Both the position numbers and the translations under genes were made by a program. The notes under the pieces are model-generated. The model saw only the letters and a list, made by a program, of their open reading frames with translations, searched no databases and was not told the DNA's origin. 64,000 nt of DNA from Ligustrum vulgare (Eukaryota > Streptophyta > Magnoliopsida > Lamiales > Oleaceae): the NCBI GenBank assembly GCA_963555705.1, contig OY743189.1, forward strand, positions 2,993,501 to 3,057,500, in the 5' to 3' direction. This document shows positions 1-9,867 of this stretch, one piece after another. Position 1 is the stretch's first letter; each line of letters begins with the position of its first letter.

Positions 1-25
1 GCTGTTCGGTGAACTCGCTCAAGAC

Positions 26-217
26 GTGGTTGAACAGGTAAACCTACAATATGTCCATAATATGGAAAAGTTTATTCAAAGAGAGAAGGAACAATTTGAT
101 AATATGGCCAAACAACTAAAAATATTGCATGATAATATGAATAAGTTGACAAGCCAAGTTGTTCAATCAACCTTTCCAAATATAGGACATCATTTTCAAT
201 CCAGGACGATTGCATGA
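26..217 (+). pseudogene. Coiled-coil 5' reading frame of the Tat element
   Basis: A 63-codon frame rich in Gln, Lys, Asn and Leu that looks like an alpha-helical coiled coil. It lies just upstream of, and on the same strand as, the gag frame. It probably is the N-terminal part of Gag or of the preceding leader ORF, broken by a stop at 215-217. The true start lies outside the window or is lost. I recognise no catalytic motif. Confidence 0.4.
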
Positions 218-289
218 CACAGTTCCCCAACCTCAAGTCCAAATCAGGGGACAGAATGGCCTTTTGGACCGTTCACTTCAAACTTGGAA

Positions 290-454
290 GGAAATCCAAT
301 GCCAAACCTGGGGGGTAACCCAACTTCAAACTTGAGGAGTAATCCAATGCCAAGCTTGGGGGGTAACCCAACTTCGAACTTGGGGGGTAATCCAGTGCCA
401 AACTTGGGGGGTGACCCAGTCCCGAACTTGGGAAGTAACCCAGTAACTCGAAAT
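290..454 (+). repeat. Tandem GGNPxxNL-coding minisatellite in gag
   Basis: About seven imperfect 24-bp units, each coding for a variant of the octapeptide Gly-Gly-Asn-Pro-X-X-Asn-Leu. Units alternate between Met-Pro, Thr-Ser and Val-Pro in the variable positions. The repeat keeps the gag frame open, so it expanded within coding sequence as whole codons. Confidence 0.8.
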
Positions 455-1217
455 AATGTTCAAAACAATAGACAAAATGTTCCACATCTTAACGATGGAG
501 GGAACAGTAACCACATTGGGCCGAATAATGGCAACTTCACCAATGGTAATTGCGCTCCAACTCCTTTACCAAATCTTGTGCCAAATGTCAGGCCACAAGC
601 ACCACCAGGGGGAAATCAGCCTATAAGACTCCCTTATGATCCCAACGTCTTGTTAAGGGATCAAGTCGCTGAGATGGTACGAGGTCAAATGGCAGTGGGG
701 ATGCGTCCTTATGTTAGGCCGACTTACACTAAGCCATACCCAGATTGGGTAGATCAAGCTTATCCGTGGCCTATGGATTACAAAGTGCCAGAATTCTCTC
801 CATTCACGGGTTTGGGGGAGGTCTCCACGCTAGAGCACATAGGACGATTCACATTGCAGTGTGGAGAGGTGACCGATTATCATAAGATGAGACTTTTCCC
901 AAGTTCCTTAACAGGGATGTCTTTTTCTTGGTTCATTAACCTGCCAGCGAATTCTGTGCAAACGTGGCAACAATTAGAACAACTGTTCCATGCTCAGTTC
1001 TATAAAACGGAATCTGAGGTAACTCTGGCAGATTTGGCCAATTTAAGGCAAATGCCCACTGAGTGGGCCGAAAGCTTTCTCCAACAATTTAAAACGGCCA
1101 GGAGTAAATGCTTCGTACCCCTGCCGGAAAAAGAATTCGTTAGAATCGCCCAGAGTTGCCTGAGTTTTGACCTCAAGAAGAAATTCCAGGATAGGGAGTT
1201 CCCTGACCTATTTCAGT

Positions 1218-1822
1218 TAGGAGTGGGCATTAACCCACCCAACCCGCCAAAACCGCCCAACCCAACCTAACCCGATCGGTTTGGGTTGGATTGTGATGAA
1301 AATTGGGTTGGGTTGGGTTCTAAAAAAAAATTTGTTTGGGTTGGGTTAGGTTGTGGGTTGGATGACAAACCCAACCCAACCCAACCTGAGCCGACCCAAT
1401 CAAAATTTTAAAAATATAAGACCATTTAAATTTTTAGAATCTTAAACTTATTTTTAATTTGGATGAAACTCAAATATGATTTGAACATATTTTAGTTTTA
1501 TTAGCAAGTATTCAATTTATTATATTTGAGCTTATTGTATTGTACATAATTTATTTGAGTTAATAGTTGATTTATGGGCATAATTTTTTAATTTTCTAAG
1601 AATTTTATTTAATTGGACCAAAGCCCAAACCACCCAACCCAACCCGACCGAAACTTGATTGGGTTAGGTTGGGCTGGGTTTGAACTCATGTTTGGGTTGT
1701 GTTGGGTTATTTTTTATCAACCCGACCATAGTGGGTTGAGTTGATTTTTATCAACCCGGCCATAGTGGGTTGGGTTCGAGTTGGGCAAAAAACCGACCCA
1801 ACCCAACCCACGCCCACCCCTA
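1218..1822. mobile_element. hAT-type MITE inserted in gag
   Basis: A 605-bp non-coding element. It starts TAGGAGTGGGC and ends GCCCACCCCTA, so its termini are inverted repeats with one mismatch, and the subterminal regions are opposite-strand runs of the GGGTTGGG type. It is flanked by an exact 8-bp duplication ATTTCAGT (1210-1217 and 1823-1830), the size made by hAT transposases. No transposase frame is present, so it is non-autonomous. It interrupts the Tat gag and is therefore younger than that element. Confidence 0.92.
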
Positions 1823-3126
1823 ATTTCAGTTGAGCGCTAATGTAATACGATATGAGCGTTTGCTGAGAGAAGAAGAGCAAATGAAAAATTCTAGTAAATG
1901 GACTTTTTATAGAGATCCAAATTTTGACATACACACGGTAGATGACATATATGTCGACCAAACCGAAGTATGCTTGGCCGAGCTAGTAAAAGGGGGCCCA
2001 TATACTTGTCCTTTGGCAGTAAAATCTGGCACGATAATAAAAAATGAGCCTGTAGAAGAGAAAAATAAGAAGGCTAAGATATTTTCGTTCGACATTAATA
2101 AGGCCGACCTTATATTCGACAAGTTATATAAGGATAAGCAAATCAAGTTGAGCGATAAACATAAATTGCCAAACCCTGAACAAACTAAGGGTAAAAAATA
2201 CTGTAAATGGCATAATGCATGGTCGCATACGACTAACAATTGTTTTGTTTTTCGGTACGTGTTGCAGGAAGCCATCGAGTCAGGAAGGATCATGCTTGAG
2301 CCTAAGAAAAAAATGGAGGTGGATGAGAACCCCTTCCCACAGCCGCTCGGAGTGAACATGATGACAACTGATTTTGCCCAGAAATTGCCAAAGTTTAAAC
2401 TGGTAATTGATGATGAAGCAGAAGATGAGCAGCAATGCCCCAAAGTGTTTGAGCGACTCAAGGGAAAATAATACCGAGGAGATGAGAGCGTCTTATGTGA
2501 TAGGTGCAAAGAAAAGTGGGTAAGTCTGTGGAAGGAACCAAAGTGCAGGGGTTTCACACTCATCCCAGAGTTATGTCGAGTTTCCAGGCCGATAGAGGAC
2601 GAGGCCCAGATACACGTGGAACACCGTCTCAAGAAAGGCAGTTATGGCCAACAAATTACAGGAAAACATTTAGGCCACGACCACGCCAATCAAATGTCTG
2701 GCATTCATTCCAGTACAATGTTGGGCGAGTTGTGCCCTTCAATGAAATGACCAGGACACAGCAAAGGCATTTTCAGAGGAATTACGGCATAATGATGAGG
2801 CGACAACAGGGGGCGTTTGATGTGATCCGATACGGGGATCACCAAGAACACACGGAATTAAACGCCGGAAAGCTCTAAAATCCAAGATAATAGACGGTAA
2901 CAATGCAACCCCGACCTCACGACGCAAGAATTATGGGTATATTAAACCCAAAACCCGTTACGATGCGGAGATAAGAACCACAAAGGGGGAACGCCACAAA
3001 GGTTGTCAAATCCTTTGATAAGTTTAATTTGTTCGACGAGAACACGAAGAAAATATAAGGGAATATCTCACCTTCAATATCATTAATCTCAAGATAAAAA
3101 GTTGTATTTTACAATGCTGAATAAAG

Positions 3127-3140
3127 CCATATATATAGGC
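3127..3140 (-). promoter_or_regulatory. TATA box of the solo LTR
   Basis: The minus strand reads CCTATATATATGG, a good plant TATA box, about 90 bp downstream of the palindrome array in LTR orientation. It would define the U3/R border. Transcription is inferred only. Confidence 0.55.
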
Positions 3141-3222
3141 AAAGAAAATAAAGCAACTAAAAATAAGCTAAAATTCAACCTAAACTAAAAAGCCCAAAAT
3201 TAGGTTTTAATTACGGCGCAAA

Positions 3223-3506
3223 GTTACGGCCATGACTTATACTCTTACGGCCGTAAGCAAGCTACGGATAAAAAATTGAAAACATATGTTACGGCCGTGA
3301 CGATTTATATTACGGCCGTAAGCTACCTTCTGAACAAAAATTAAAAGTTACAAAATCCTGGGTTACGGCCGTGAGACTTTGATTACGGCCGTAAGTCTTC
3401 TATTTCAGTTTACGGCCGTGACTTCACATGTTACGACCGTGAAGGCCTTTATGTCCAAAATCCGCCAACATGGTTTTACGGCCGTAAAAGTAGGGTTACG
3501 GCCGCG
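3223..3506. promoter_or_regulatory. Array of TTACGGCCGTAA palindromes
   Basis: At least ten copies of TTACGGCCGTAA or a one- to two-base variant (TTACGGCCGTGA, TTACGACCGTGA), starting near 3223, 3245, 3290, 3310, 3363, 3383, 3410, 3431, 3477 and 3495. Spacing is irregular (about 20-55 bp), so this is not a simple tandem repeat. On the LTR's own strand the array lies upstream of the TATA box, in U3, where enhancers usually sit. A role as a binding site for a dimeric factor is inference. Confidence 0.75.
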
Positions 3507-4459
3507 AGAATCCTTCTGCCTCAATTTCTTGTTGTTCTTTATTCCAAATGCGTAGTAACAACTTTGGTTCTTCTTCTACTTTGTTATGCAACGTAAATGA
3601 AGTCTTTGCACTCGAGCACTCGTCCATCCACGCTTGCATGAATCCTTGCATTGCCTGCTTGATTCTTTTGGCTCTTTGTCTCGTTATTGGTCATACGGGC
3701 ACGTGCAACGGGTCAACGCTCGTTGAGCCACTCCGGAACTCATCAGCGTTGTCCCTAGGCATGCCAAAGCTGACTCCGGAAGCTGACCAAAGTAATTTGG
3801 TAGTAACAAAGGAAACAACACAGAGGGATCGGTGAAGAAAGCGTCTGGACGTCCCACCGGGAAATCGAAGTTCGATCGCATCAAAGAAGAAAGAGATGAA
3901 GAAGAACCAGACGAGCCACCACCATTCAGTTCGGGACATTACCCCCAGTTATGGCTAACAATTATATACTGGCCAATGAGTTTAGGAACGAAGAGGATAT
4001 AGAAGAAGAGGGTGGAGAAAGTAAAGAAACAGCTTGCGAATTGATATGTGAAGAGGGTCAAACGTCCCAGGAGGTAGCTTATGAAGAAGAGGACGATGGC
4101 ATGCATGACATTGAAGAAGAAATCGATTTGGAGGTGGAAGCTAGAAAAGAGGGGTGTCGCGCAACATGTTGTTAAAGTAGTTGTATCAAGAAGGCGTGCG
4201 TGAAGTAGATTTATTGGGCGAGCCCTCTGGGCCAGCGTTTGATTTTTATGTACTATACGGAACGCCCAAGAAGAAAATGAGAGTGCCACGGGTTGAAAAG
4301 TATGGGTCTCCTCCCAGGATACTTCCTCCTCCTACTAGATGGTTCACAGATGGAGAGTTGGGAGACCAATGTGAAGGGCAAGAAGTGATGCAAGCCGAAG
4401 TAAAGAAAAGAATCGAAATGAAGGAGGACGGTCAGGAATTAGAGATCGATGCAGCATAA

Positions 4460-5009
4460 AATGTTATCTTTAAGAAACCTTCGACTAAACTAACCAGGCA
4501 TCTGAGGCCATTATATGTGAAGGCCCATATTAATGGAATTGCAGTGACAAAGGTTCTTGTAGACAACGGGACCACTATAAATACCATCCCGTCCAGAATG
4601 ATGAGAAAATTTGCGAAAAAGGAGGATGATATGATCCCCGTAAAACTTATCCTCACAAGCTTCAACCGGAGGGGGGGGGGTGACGTTGGCCAATGGGGTG
4701 ATGCCATTGGACGTTACTGTGGAGACCACAACAAGGACCACAATTTTCTTTGTGATAGATGGTCCTACCAGTTATAATGTACTTTTAGGGAGAGATTGGA
4801 TCCATGGGAGCCGGTGCATACCTTCATCGCTCCACAAATGTTTAGTATTCTGGAATGATAAAGGAGAAGTAGAAGTGATACAGGCAGATCATAGACCATT
4901 CATAGCGGAAGCGAACTCTATAGAAAGATTCATGTATGAGGGGAATTATGAGCCTGTTAGAGTAGTGCAAGAGGGAGAAGAAACTCAAGTCGTTGCGCTA
5001 AGCGAATAA
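4460..5009 (+). pseudogene. Tat-type aspartic protease, frameshifted
   Basis: Retropepsin domain that would mature the Gag-Pol polyprotein. The active-site region reads VLVDNGTTINTIP at about 4554-4592. The DNG variant of DTG occurs in Tat/Ogre proteases. The C-terminal half (about 4740-4830) has the VLLGRDWIH signature. The halves lie in different frames, and the shift falls at a run of about ten G residues (4670-4680), a likely slippage site or assembly error. A stop at about 5007 separates it from the next frame. Confidence 0.75.
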
Positions 5010-5036
5010 CCATTCTCGGTTGTCGTTCTAACAGAG

Positions 5037-6530
5037 ATGTTCAACCAGACGAGGCCAAATATAGTGGCCCTCGAGAGGCCAGTCATTGGCATAAAAGTGA
5101 TCGAGGCAGAGGCATTGGCAACACTCAAATGCAAGTTGGCCATTTTTGAGTTGGAGCAGGATGCTGGTGAAAAAATCTACAAGGTAGATTATTTGGAGGA
5201 AGAGTTACTCGCAAAAAGCCTGGACGATGGAGTAATAAGGATATCTAAACAGGGGCACGCTCAAACACGAGACCCTCTAGCAAAAGTGAACATTGGCGAC
5301 AAAGGGGAAGAACGCCCAACGTTCATCAGCCAAACGCTCAGTGGAGAGGTAAGTGATGAACTGATTAATTTGTTAAAAGAATACATATATTGTTTTGCTT
5401 GGGAATATGAACACATGCCCGGTTTAGATAGGAATTTGGTAGAGCACAGATTGCCAACTAAGCATAATTTTAAGCCACATAAGCAGCCACCTAGGCGTTT
5501 TGCCCCTAATGTATTACTTGAAGTAAAAAAGGAAATAGAACATCTTTTAAAGGTTGGATTTATTAGGACGACCAGGTATGTAGAATGGTTATCTAATATT
5601 GTGCCCGTGTCTAAAAAGAACGGTAGCATGAGAGTGTGCATAGATTTCAAGAATCTAAATTTAGCCACGCCTAAAGATGAGTATCCTATGCCAACAGTAG
5701 ATTCCTAGGTAGACTCGACTGCGGGGCATGTCATGTATTCTTTCATGGATGTGTATTCTGGATACAACAAAATTTACATAACTAACGAAGACATGCATAA
5801 AACAGCCCCCTTGGGATGTTTTGAATGGGTAGTCATGCCCTTCGGCCTAAAAAAACACTGGGGCCACTTATCAAAGGGCAATGAATTTAATCTTTCATGA
5901 CATGATTAGAGAATTTATTGAAGTATATGTAGATGACATCGTTGTAAAGTCAATGAAGGAAAAGACCATTTTCAACAACTAATATGTTCATTTGAACGAA
6001 TGAGGCAGTACAAGCGAAACTAAACCCTTTAAAATGTGCGTTTGGTGTTAATTCAGGACACTTCCTTGGTTTTCTGGTACACCAAAGGGGGATCAAACTT
6101 GACAAAAATAAAGCGAGGGCCATTCTAGAAGCAAAACTGTCTGCCAATAAAAAGGAATTGCAAAAGTTCCTAGGTCAAGTAAATTTCATAAGGTGTTTCA
6201 TTTCTAATTGTGCAGGGCGAACGAAAGTTTTTTCGCCTCTTTTAAAGTTGAAAATAAGACGAATTTGTCTGGCGAGAGGAACACCAAAAGGCTTTCGACA
6301 GCCTAAAGTCATACTTGTCAAATCCGCCTGTGCTGGTATCACCAATTCACGGGAAACCAATGAAAGTCTATATATCGGCGGAGCAAGGATCTATAGCCGG
6401 AATAGTCGCGCAAGAAGACCAATTGGGCGAAGAGAGAGCGATTTATTACTTAAGCAGACAGTTAACGAAATGTGAATGTAATTATTCAGCTATAGAAAAA
6501 CTTTGTCTCGCTCTATATTTCACATGAACT
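5037..6530 (+). pseudogene. Tat-type reverse transcriptase and RNase H, degraded
   Basis: The frame 5037-5708 covers the protease-RT linker and RT fingers (EWLSNIVPVSKKNGSMRVCI, about 5580-5645). It then breaks at a stop. Later blocks in other frames show the palm (MPFGLKK, about 5837), the catalytic YVDDI box (about 5926-5940) and the connection and RNase H region (from about 6280, ending KCECNYSAIEKLCLALYF at about 6525). At least four frameshifts or stops disrupt it. It is recognisable as Ty3/gypsy RT but cannot encode an enzyme. Confidence 0.85.
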
Positions 6531-6560
6531 AAATTAAGGGCCTATTTACGGCCTGTAACC

Positions 6561-7013
6561 GTGTATTTTATATCTAAGGTAAATATAGTCAAGTATTTGT
6601 TTTCTCGCCCTGTTTTACATCAGAGAATTGGCCTTTGGATATTGACTCTTTCTAAATTTGAAATACAACACGTACCTCAAAGGGCAATTAAAAATCAAGC
6701 TTTAGCGAACTTTTTGGCTGACCATCCATGCTTGGACATGCCCAAAGAGGTTAGTTTAGAAGTGGATTCACTCGAAACGAAGCCTTGGGTTTTATATTTC
6801 GATGGATCAAAAACTTACCAGGGCGCGGGGGTTGGTATAGTTTTAATAAATCCCCTGGGAATCTGTTACAAATATGCTCTCACCTTGGAAGGGACATTTA
6901 CCAACAATCAAGCTGAGTACGAGGCATTGATCACAGGGCTAGAACTGTTAGTAGAGCTAAAAGTGAAGAATGTGAATATCCGGGAGGATTCCCAGCTGGT
7001 AATATACCAATAG
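6561..7013 (+). pseudogene. Second (archaeal-type) RNase H of the Tat element
   Basis: A 150-codon open frame whose C-terminal two thirds read as RNase H: WVLYFDGSK (first catalytic Asp), GAGVGIVL, then NNQAEYEALITGL (catalytic Glu) and EDSQLVI (next catalytic Asp). A second RNase H after the retroviral-type one is diagnostic of Tat-lineage elements. The frame ends just where recognisable retrotransposon sequence stops (about 7013), so the domain lacks its last part and integrase is missing. Confidence 0.82.
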
Positions 7014-9240
7014 GTGACTTCATTTTGTTAATAATTCTGTAACTGCATTTTTTGTTAAAAGATTTAATTTATTCCTTGAGTTGTTCTGACATCTATTGCT
7101 TTTTCAATATTATGATATTCATTTATTGCTAACTTTTCTCTTCTCCATATCCTGTCTAATATTTCCCATTTTCCTATTTTCAAATCTAAAGATAATTTTT
7201 GTATTTTCTTGAACTTATTGTTATCAAAAGTTACTTTTAATCCATAACCTTCTATTCCTTCATATTCTTGTTTATCTATATTATTGTTTTCTACTTCTTC
7301 TATTTCTCTATTTTGATCCTGATTCGTTGCTTTCTGAATCTGTTTAACTTATATAGACTTCTTGATCATAGTATTTTTCAATGTCAGACATTTCACTTAG
7401 TTTACTTTCTATTTTTAGATATTTATTTTATAATATTTTAACTTTCTTCTTGTTACAATCAGGGCTTATATGTCCAATTTCTCCACAATTCCAACACTTG
7501 CATTGACTTTTGTCTTTCTTATAATTTTTATTTTTCTATTTTTTATTTGAATTATATCTTCTTCTATAATATCTTCTCTTAGGTTTTATATATTTTTTCC
7601 TAAAATTTCTGAATTTTTTAAACTTTCTATTTTGATATCTTCTTTTAATATTTTTTTTTTCTCCTTTCAAGGTTACATCCTCATTGGGTAGGTGTTTCCA
7701 TATCTTCACAACATACTCTAGTTAATTTTCCAGATTTCTTTAATAATTGTCTTTGTTGACATATATATGTTAATCTTTCAAATAAAATTTTTATTCTTGA
7801 TTCTAATGTTCTAAGTATTCCAAATTTATCTCTGATAAAATTTTCAAATTCTATTTTAAAGTATATTCCCCATGAACCTGGTAATTTATTGTAATACATA
7901 TCTCTGTATACTTCTTGATTTCCATTACTATAGAATTGAACATAATAGTATTTTTTGAATTCACAAGTATATTCTTTGATTTTACACATATCACATATTG
8001 TTAAATTTATTAATCTCATTCTTGCATTATCTTTTTCTCTAATTGATTCTGTTTCAGCATTATTTATCCAATTTTCTCCTAAAAATTCACCCGCAATATA
8101 ATCTACTAACTTTTCTATACATTTTTTTATCCGATTTTTTTATTTCTGTTTGTATATTCGTTCTTATTAATGTTTTCGTATCACTACTTATTCCTTTCCA
8201 CCAATTCCTAACATGTCCTTCAAAAGATACTGTTAAAAAATCTATCATTCTTTCAATATTTTCCCATGAAATCATCTCTATTATATAAAAAGAATAATAT
8301 CATTGAATCTGTCCAAATTAATAAGGCTTTTTTAGCATCTAATTTACAATCCAAATCTAGTTTTGTTCCTCCATGATTAATAGGTTTATCATAATTATTA
8401 TTTGGTTCAAATCTATTTCTGTATTATTCCCTTTAGGTGGTTGTCTATTCTTGATTTTATAATAATATTGTCTATGTGGTTTATTATATAAAGGTGCATA
8501 ACTTTCATCTGAATTTGATAATTCTTGTTTGGAAGTTTCTATAGGAGTTGGGCTAGATGTTCCTCCAGTATTCATTAAAACTTGGTTTTTATTAAAATTT
8601 TCTAGGTTTAATTAGTTAAAATTTTCTATAAGCAAGTTTAATTCTTCATTCATTTTTATCTTGTTTTTCTTCAATTTTTTCTTCAACTTTTTGTTTCCAT
8701 AAAGTTTTTTCTATGAATTTTTGTAACTCTAATTCTTCTTGTAGTATTTTTGGTAATATATTTTTCTAAATTCATCATCCATACTTCCTTCTTCTATTAT
8801 AATTTTTTCTTGCTCAAAGTGTTTTTTTCCTATTCTAGTCATTTCTTTTTCTATAAGTTTTTTTGTCTATCTTTTTATCCCTTTTTTTTATTATTTTCTT
8901 TTAACTCTCTAATCTCAAGTTTTAGTATATTTATATCATTTCTTATTTCTTTTAATTCATTTTTTTACTTCTTGAGCATCACTTATTAATGATTTTATTA
9001 ATTTCTTCAGGTCTTCAATATATTCACTTATCGACATTTTATACTCTTGGTTTAGTAGTTTGGAGTTTTTGTACCTTAAATAGTCTGTCATACATATCAT
9101 CTATTTTTATTTCTAATTTTTTATTTTTTTATTATCATTCTTCCTTATTTTCTCATTTAACTTATCTATTTTTTCTATAATTATTCCGATTTTATCTTGA
9201 TTAATTAATTTTCCTGATTTTCTTTGAAATTCTTTTAAAA
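7014..9240 (-). mobile_element. Endogenous pararetrovirus fragment (Caulimoviridae-like), antisense
   Basis: AT-rich DNA whose minus strand decodes, with many stops, into the N-terminal coiled coil, capsid and zinc knuckle of a plant pararetrovirus, followed toward 7.1 kb by the start of the movement-protein part. It resembles the copy at 34-47 kb: both share the ICDMC...YTC capsid signature and a following basic tract and zinc knuckle. It abuts the truncated Tat element at about 7014. The right border near 9240 is soft. No RT is included, so this is a partial integrated copy. Confidence 0.75.
7440..8575 (-). pseudogene. Pararetrovirus capsid protein remnant with zinc knuckle
   Basis: Capsid-like protein in three overlapping minus-strand blocks: 8575-8357 (N-terminal, Ser/Asn-rich), 8275-8087 (with FEGHVRNWWKGI) and 8019-7681 (with ICDMCKIKEYTCEF). 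A very basic Lys/Arg stretch follows, then an intact CCHC knuckle, CWNCGEIGHISPDC, at about 7456-7500. Knuckle plus basic tract is the RNA-binding end of caulimovirid capsids. Internal stops and frame changes rule out expression. The Trp codons kept here correspond to stops in the other copy (34.4-35.9 kb). Confidence 0.7.
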
Positions 9241-9770
9241 CACATACATGGTGGAGGTTAAGGTGTGGTTTTTGACGGCGACGACAGAAAACGACATCGT
9301 GATTTAAGCTTGTTTTTAAGCTAAATCACACCGTCTACAAGCCGTTGTCTGTAAATCTAGTATAGAGACCAAGATTAAGACTAAGGAAGAAAGGGGAGGA
9401 GATTTTATTTATTATTATTTTTTGTTTTTCTGCACTAATTTTAAGTTAAATAATGTGAAAATGTTCTTTTTGCCCTTCATAAAAATAGTCAATAGATGAT
9501 TTTTTTGTCAATTAAAAAATTTTTTAACGACAGGGACTTGTATTTTCAAAAAAGGTGAAGATGGAGATGAAATTACCAATTACCAAGAAATCAAAAGTAT
9601 GGATGAATTTCGCAAGAGAGTCCAAAGGTAGAGACGTTTTGCGCCGTTAATCTTTATTTGGTGTGAAATTTGAAGTTTTGGGTTGGAGATGAGTTATAAG
9701 AATAGAGTAAGAGAAACTACATTTTAGTGTAAAGATGATTGCATTTTAGAGTTCTTGGTTGGAGATGGCC
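9241..9770. other. Unassigned AT-rich spacer
   Basis: No convincing frame. A short inverted repeat (GATTTAAGCTTG and its partner TTAAGCTAAATC, about 9300-9330) could form a small hairpin. The stretch near 9640-9770 has phrases such as GGTTGGAGATGGCC seen at MITE ends, but I could not find paired termini. Confidence 0.4.
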
Positions 9771-9867
9771 TAAGAAAGGAGATAATAACATAGGATACTT
9801 CCACGCTGTAGTCAATAGTAAGAGGTAGAGACAAAAAAAAAAAAAAGATGTTGATGATCAGAACCAG

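Larger units (their letters stand above)
284..2471 (+). pseudogene. Tat-type gag (capsid), split by a MITE
   Basis: Structural capsid gene of the Tat element. The first block (284 to 1217) opens with a Gly-Asn-Pro repeat tract and then carries the retrotransposon gag core at about 1000-1200, with typical features such as a Trp-rich stretch and the FLQQFKTARSKC region. The second block (1831-2471) continues it and holds a zinc-binding region with KYCKWHNAWSHTTNNC, found in plant Tat/Ogre Gag. Between them lies a 605-bp hAT-type MITE plus its duplicated 8-bp target. MITE plus one target copy is 613 bp, a shift of one base, and the two blocks are indeed one base out of phase. So the frame was open before the MITE arrived. 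The visible ATG at 284 may not be the original start. Confidence 0.8.
2818..3745 (-). mobile_element. Solo LTR, antisense, with palindrome array
   Basis: A 928-bp sequence beginning TGATG and ending CATCA, flanked by the exact 5-bp duplication GCGTT (2813-2817 and 3746-3750). That is the signature of one LTR left after recombination between the two LTRs of a complete element. Read on the minus strand it holds the coding tail of a pol gene at its start (about 3745-3485, with the ITRQRAKRI motif), then at least ten copies of a 12-bp palindrome, then a TATA box (about 3133). The layout matches the LTRs of the element at 37.2-41.5 kb, so the two families are related, although most of the sequence differs. 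Confidence 0.88.
2472..4459 (+). pseudogene. Tat gag C-terminus and gag-protease linker, split by a solo LTR
   Basis: Continuation of the Tat polyprotein in changing frames. At about 2490-2530 a Cys-X2-Cys pair (VLCDRCK) follows the gag. A basic, Arg/Gln-rich frame then runs 2504-2817 and resumes after the solo LTR at 3751-3835; with the LTR and one GCGTT target copy removed it reads through. Acidic, Glu-rich stretches follow (3951-4175, 4181-4459), separated by a stop near 4173. This is the weakly conserved linker between Gag and protease, so domain calls are soft. Stops and frameshifts show that it is not functional. Confidence 0.6.
1..7013 (+). mobile_element. Tat-lineage Ty3/gypsy retrotransposon, truncated at both ends
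   Basis: Gag, protease, reverse transcriptase, RNase H and a second RNase H follow each other on the plus strand, the order of a Ty3/gypsy gag-pol. The second RNase H just after the first (about 6.75-7.01 kb) is the mark of the Tat/Ogre group. No LTR of this element lies in the window: the left part runs off the window, and the right part stops abruptly at about 7013 against antisense pararetrovirus sequence. It carries two insertions, a hAT-type MITE (1218-1822) and an antisense solo LTR (2818-3745), plus several stops and frameshifts, so it is dead. The lineage call rests on domain order and the gag zinc-binding region; integrase was not seen. Confidence 0.85.

Noticed and set aside
1230..1410. 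Telomere-like GGGTT repeats
   Set aside because: The plant telomere unit is TTTAGGG; the GGTTGGGTT runs are the inverted subterminal regions of a hAT-type MITE with an exact 8-bp duplication.
3223..3506. CRISPR-like array of short repeats with spacers
   Set aside because: Plant DNA; the repeats are 12-bp palindromes with irregular spacers of 8-45 bp inside an LTR.
8043..9180. Plus-strand frames rich in Phe, Ser and Leu that look like membrane proteins
   Set aside because: They are T-rich complements of the Lys/Asn-rich antisense pararetrovirus capsid region.
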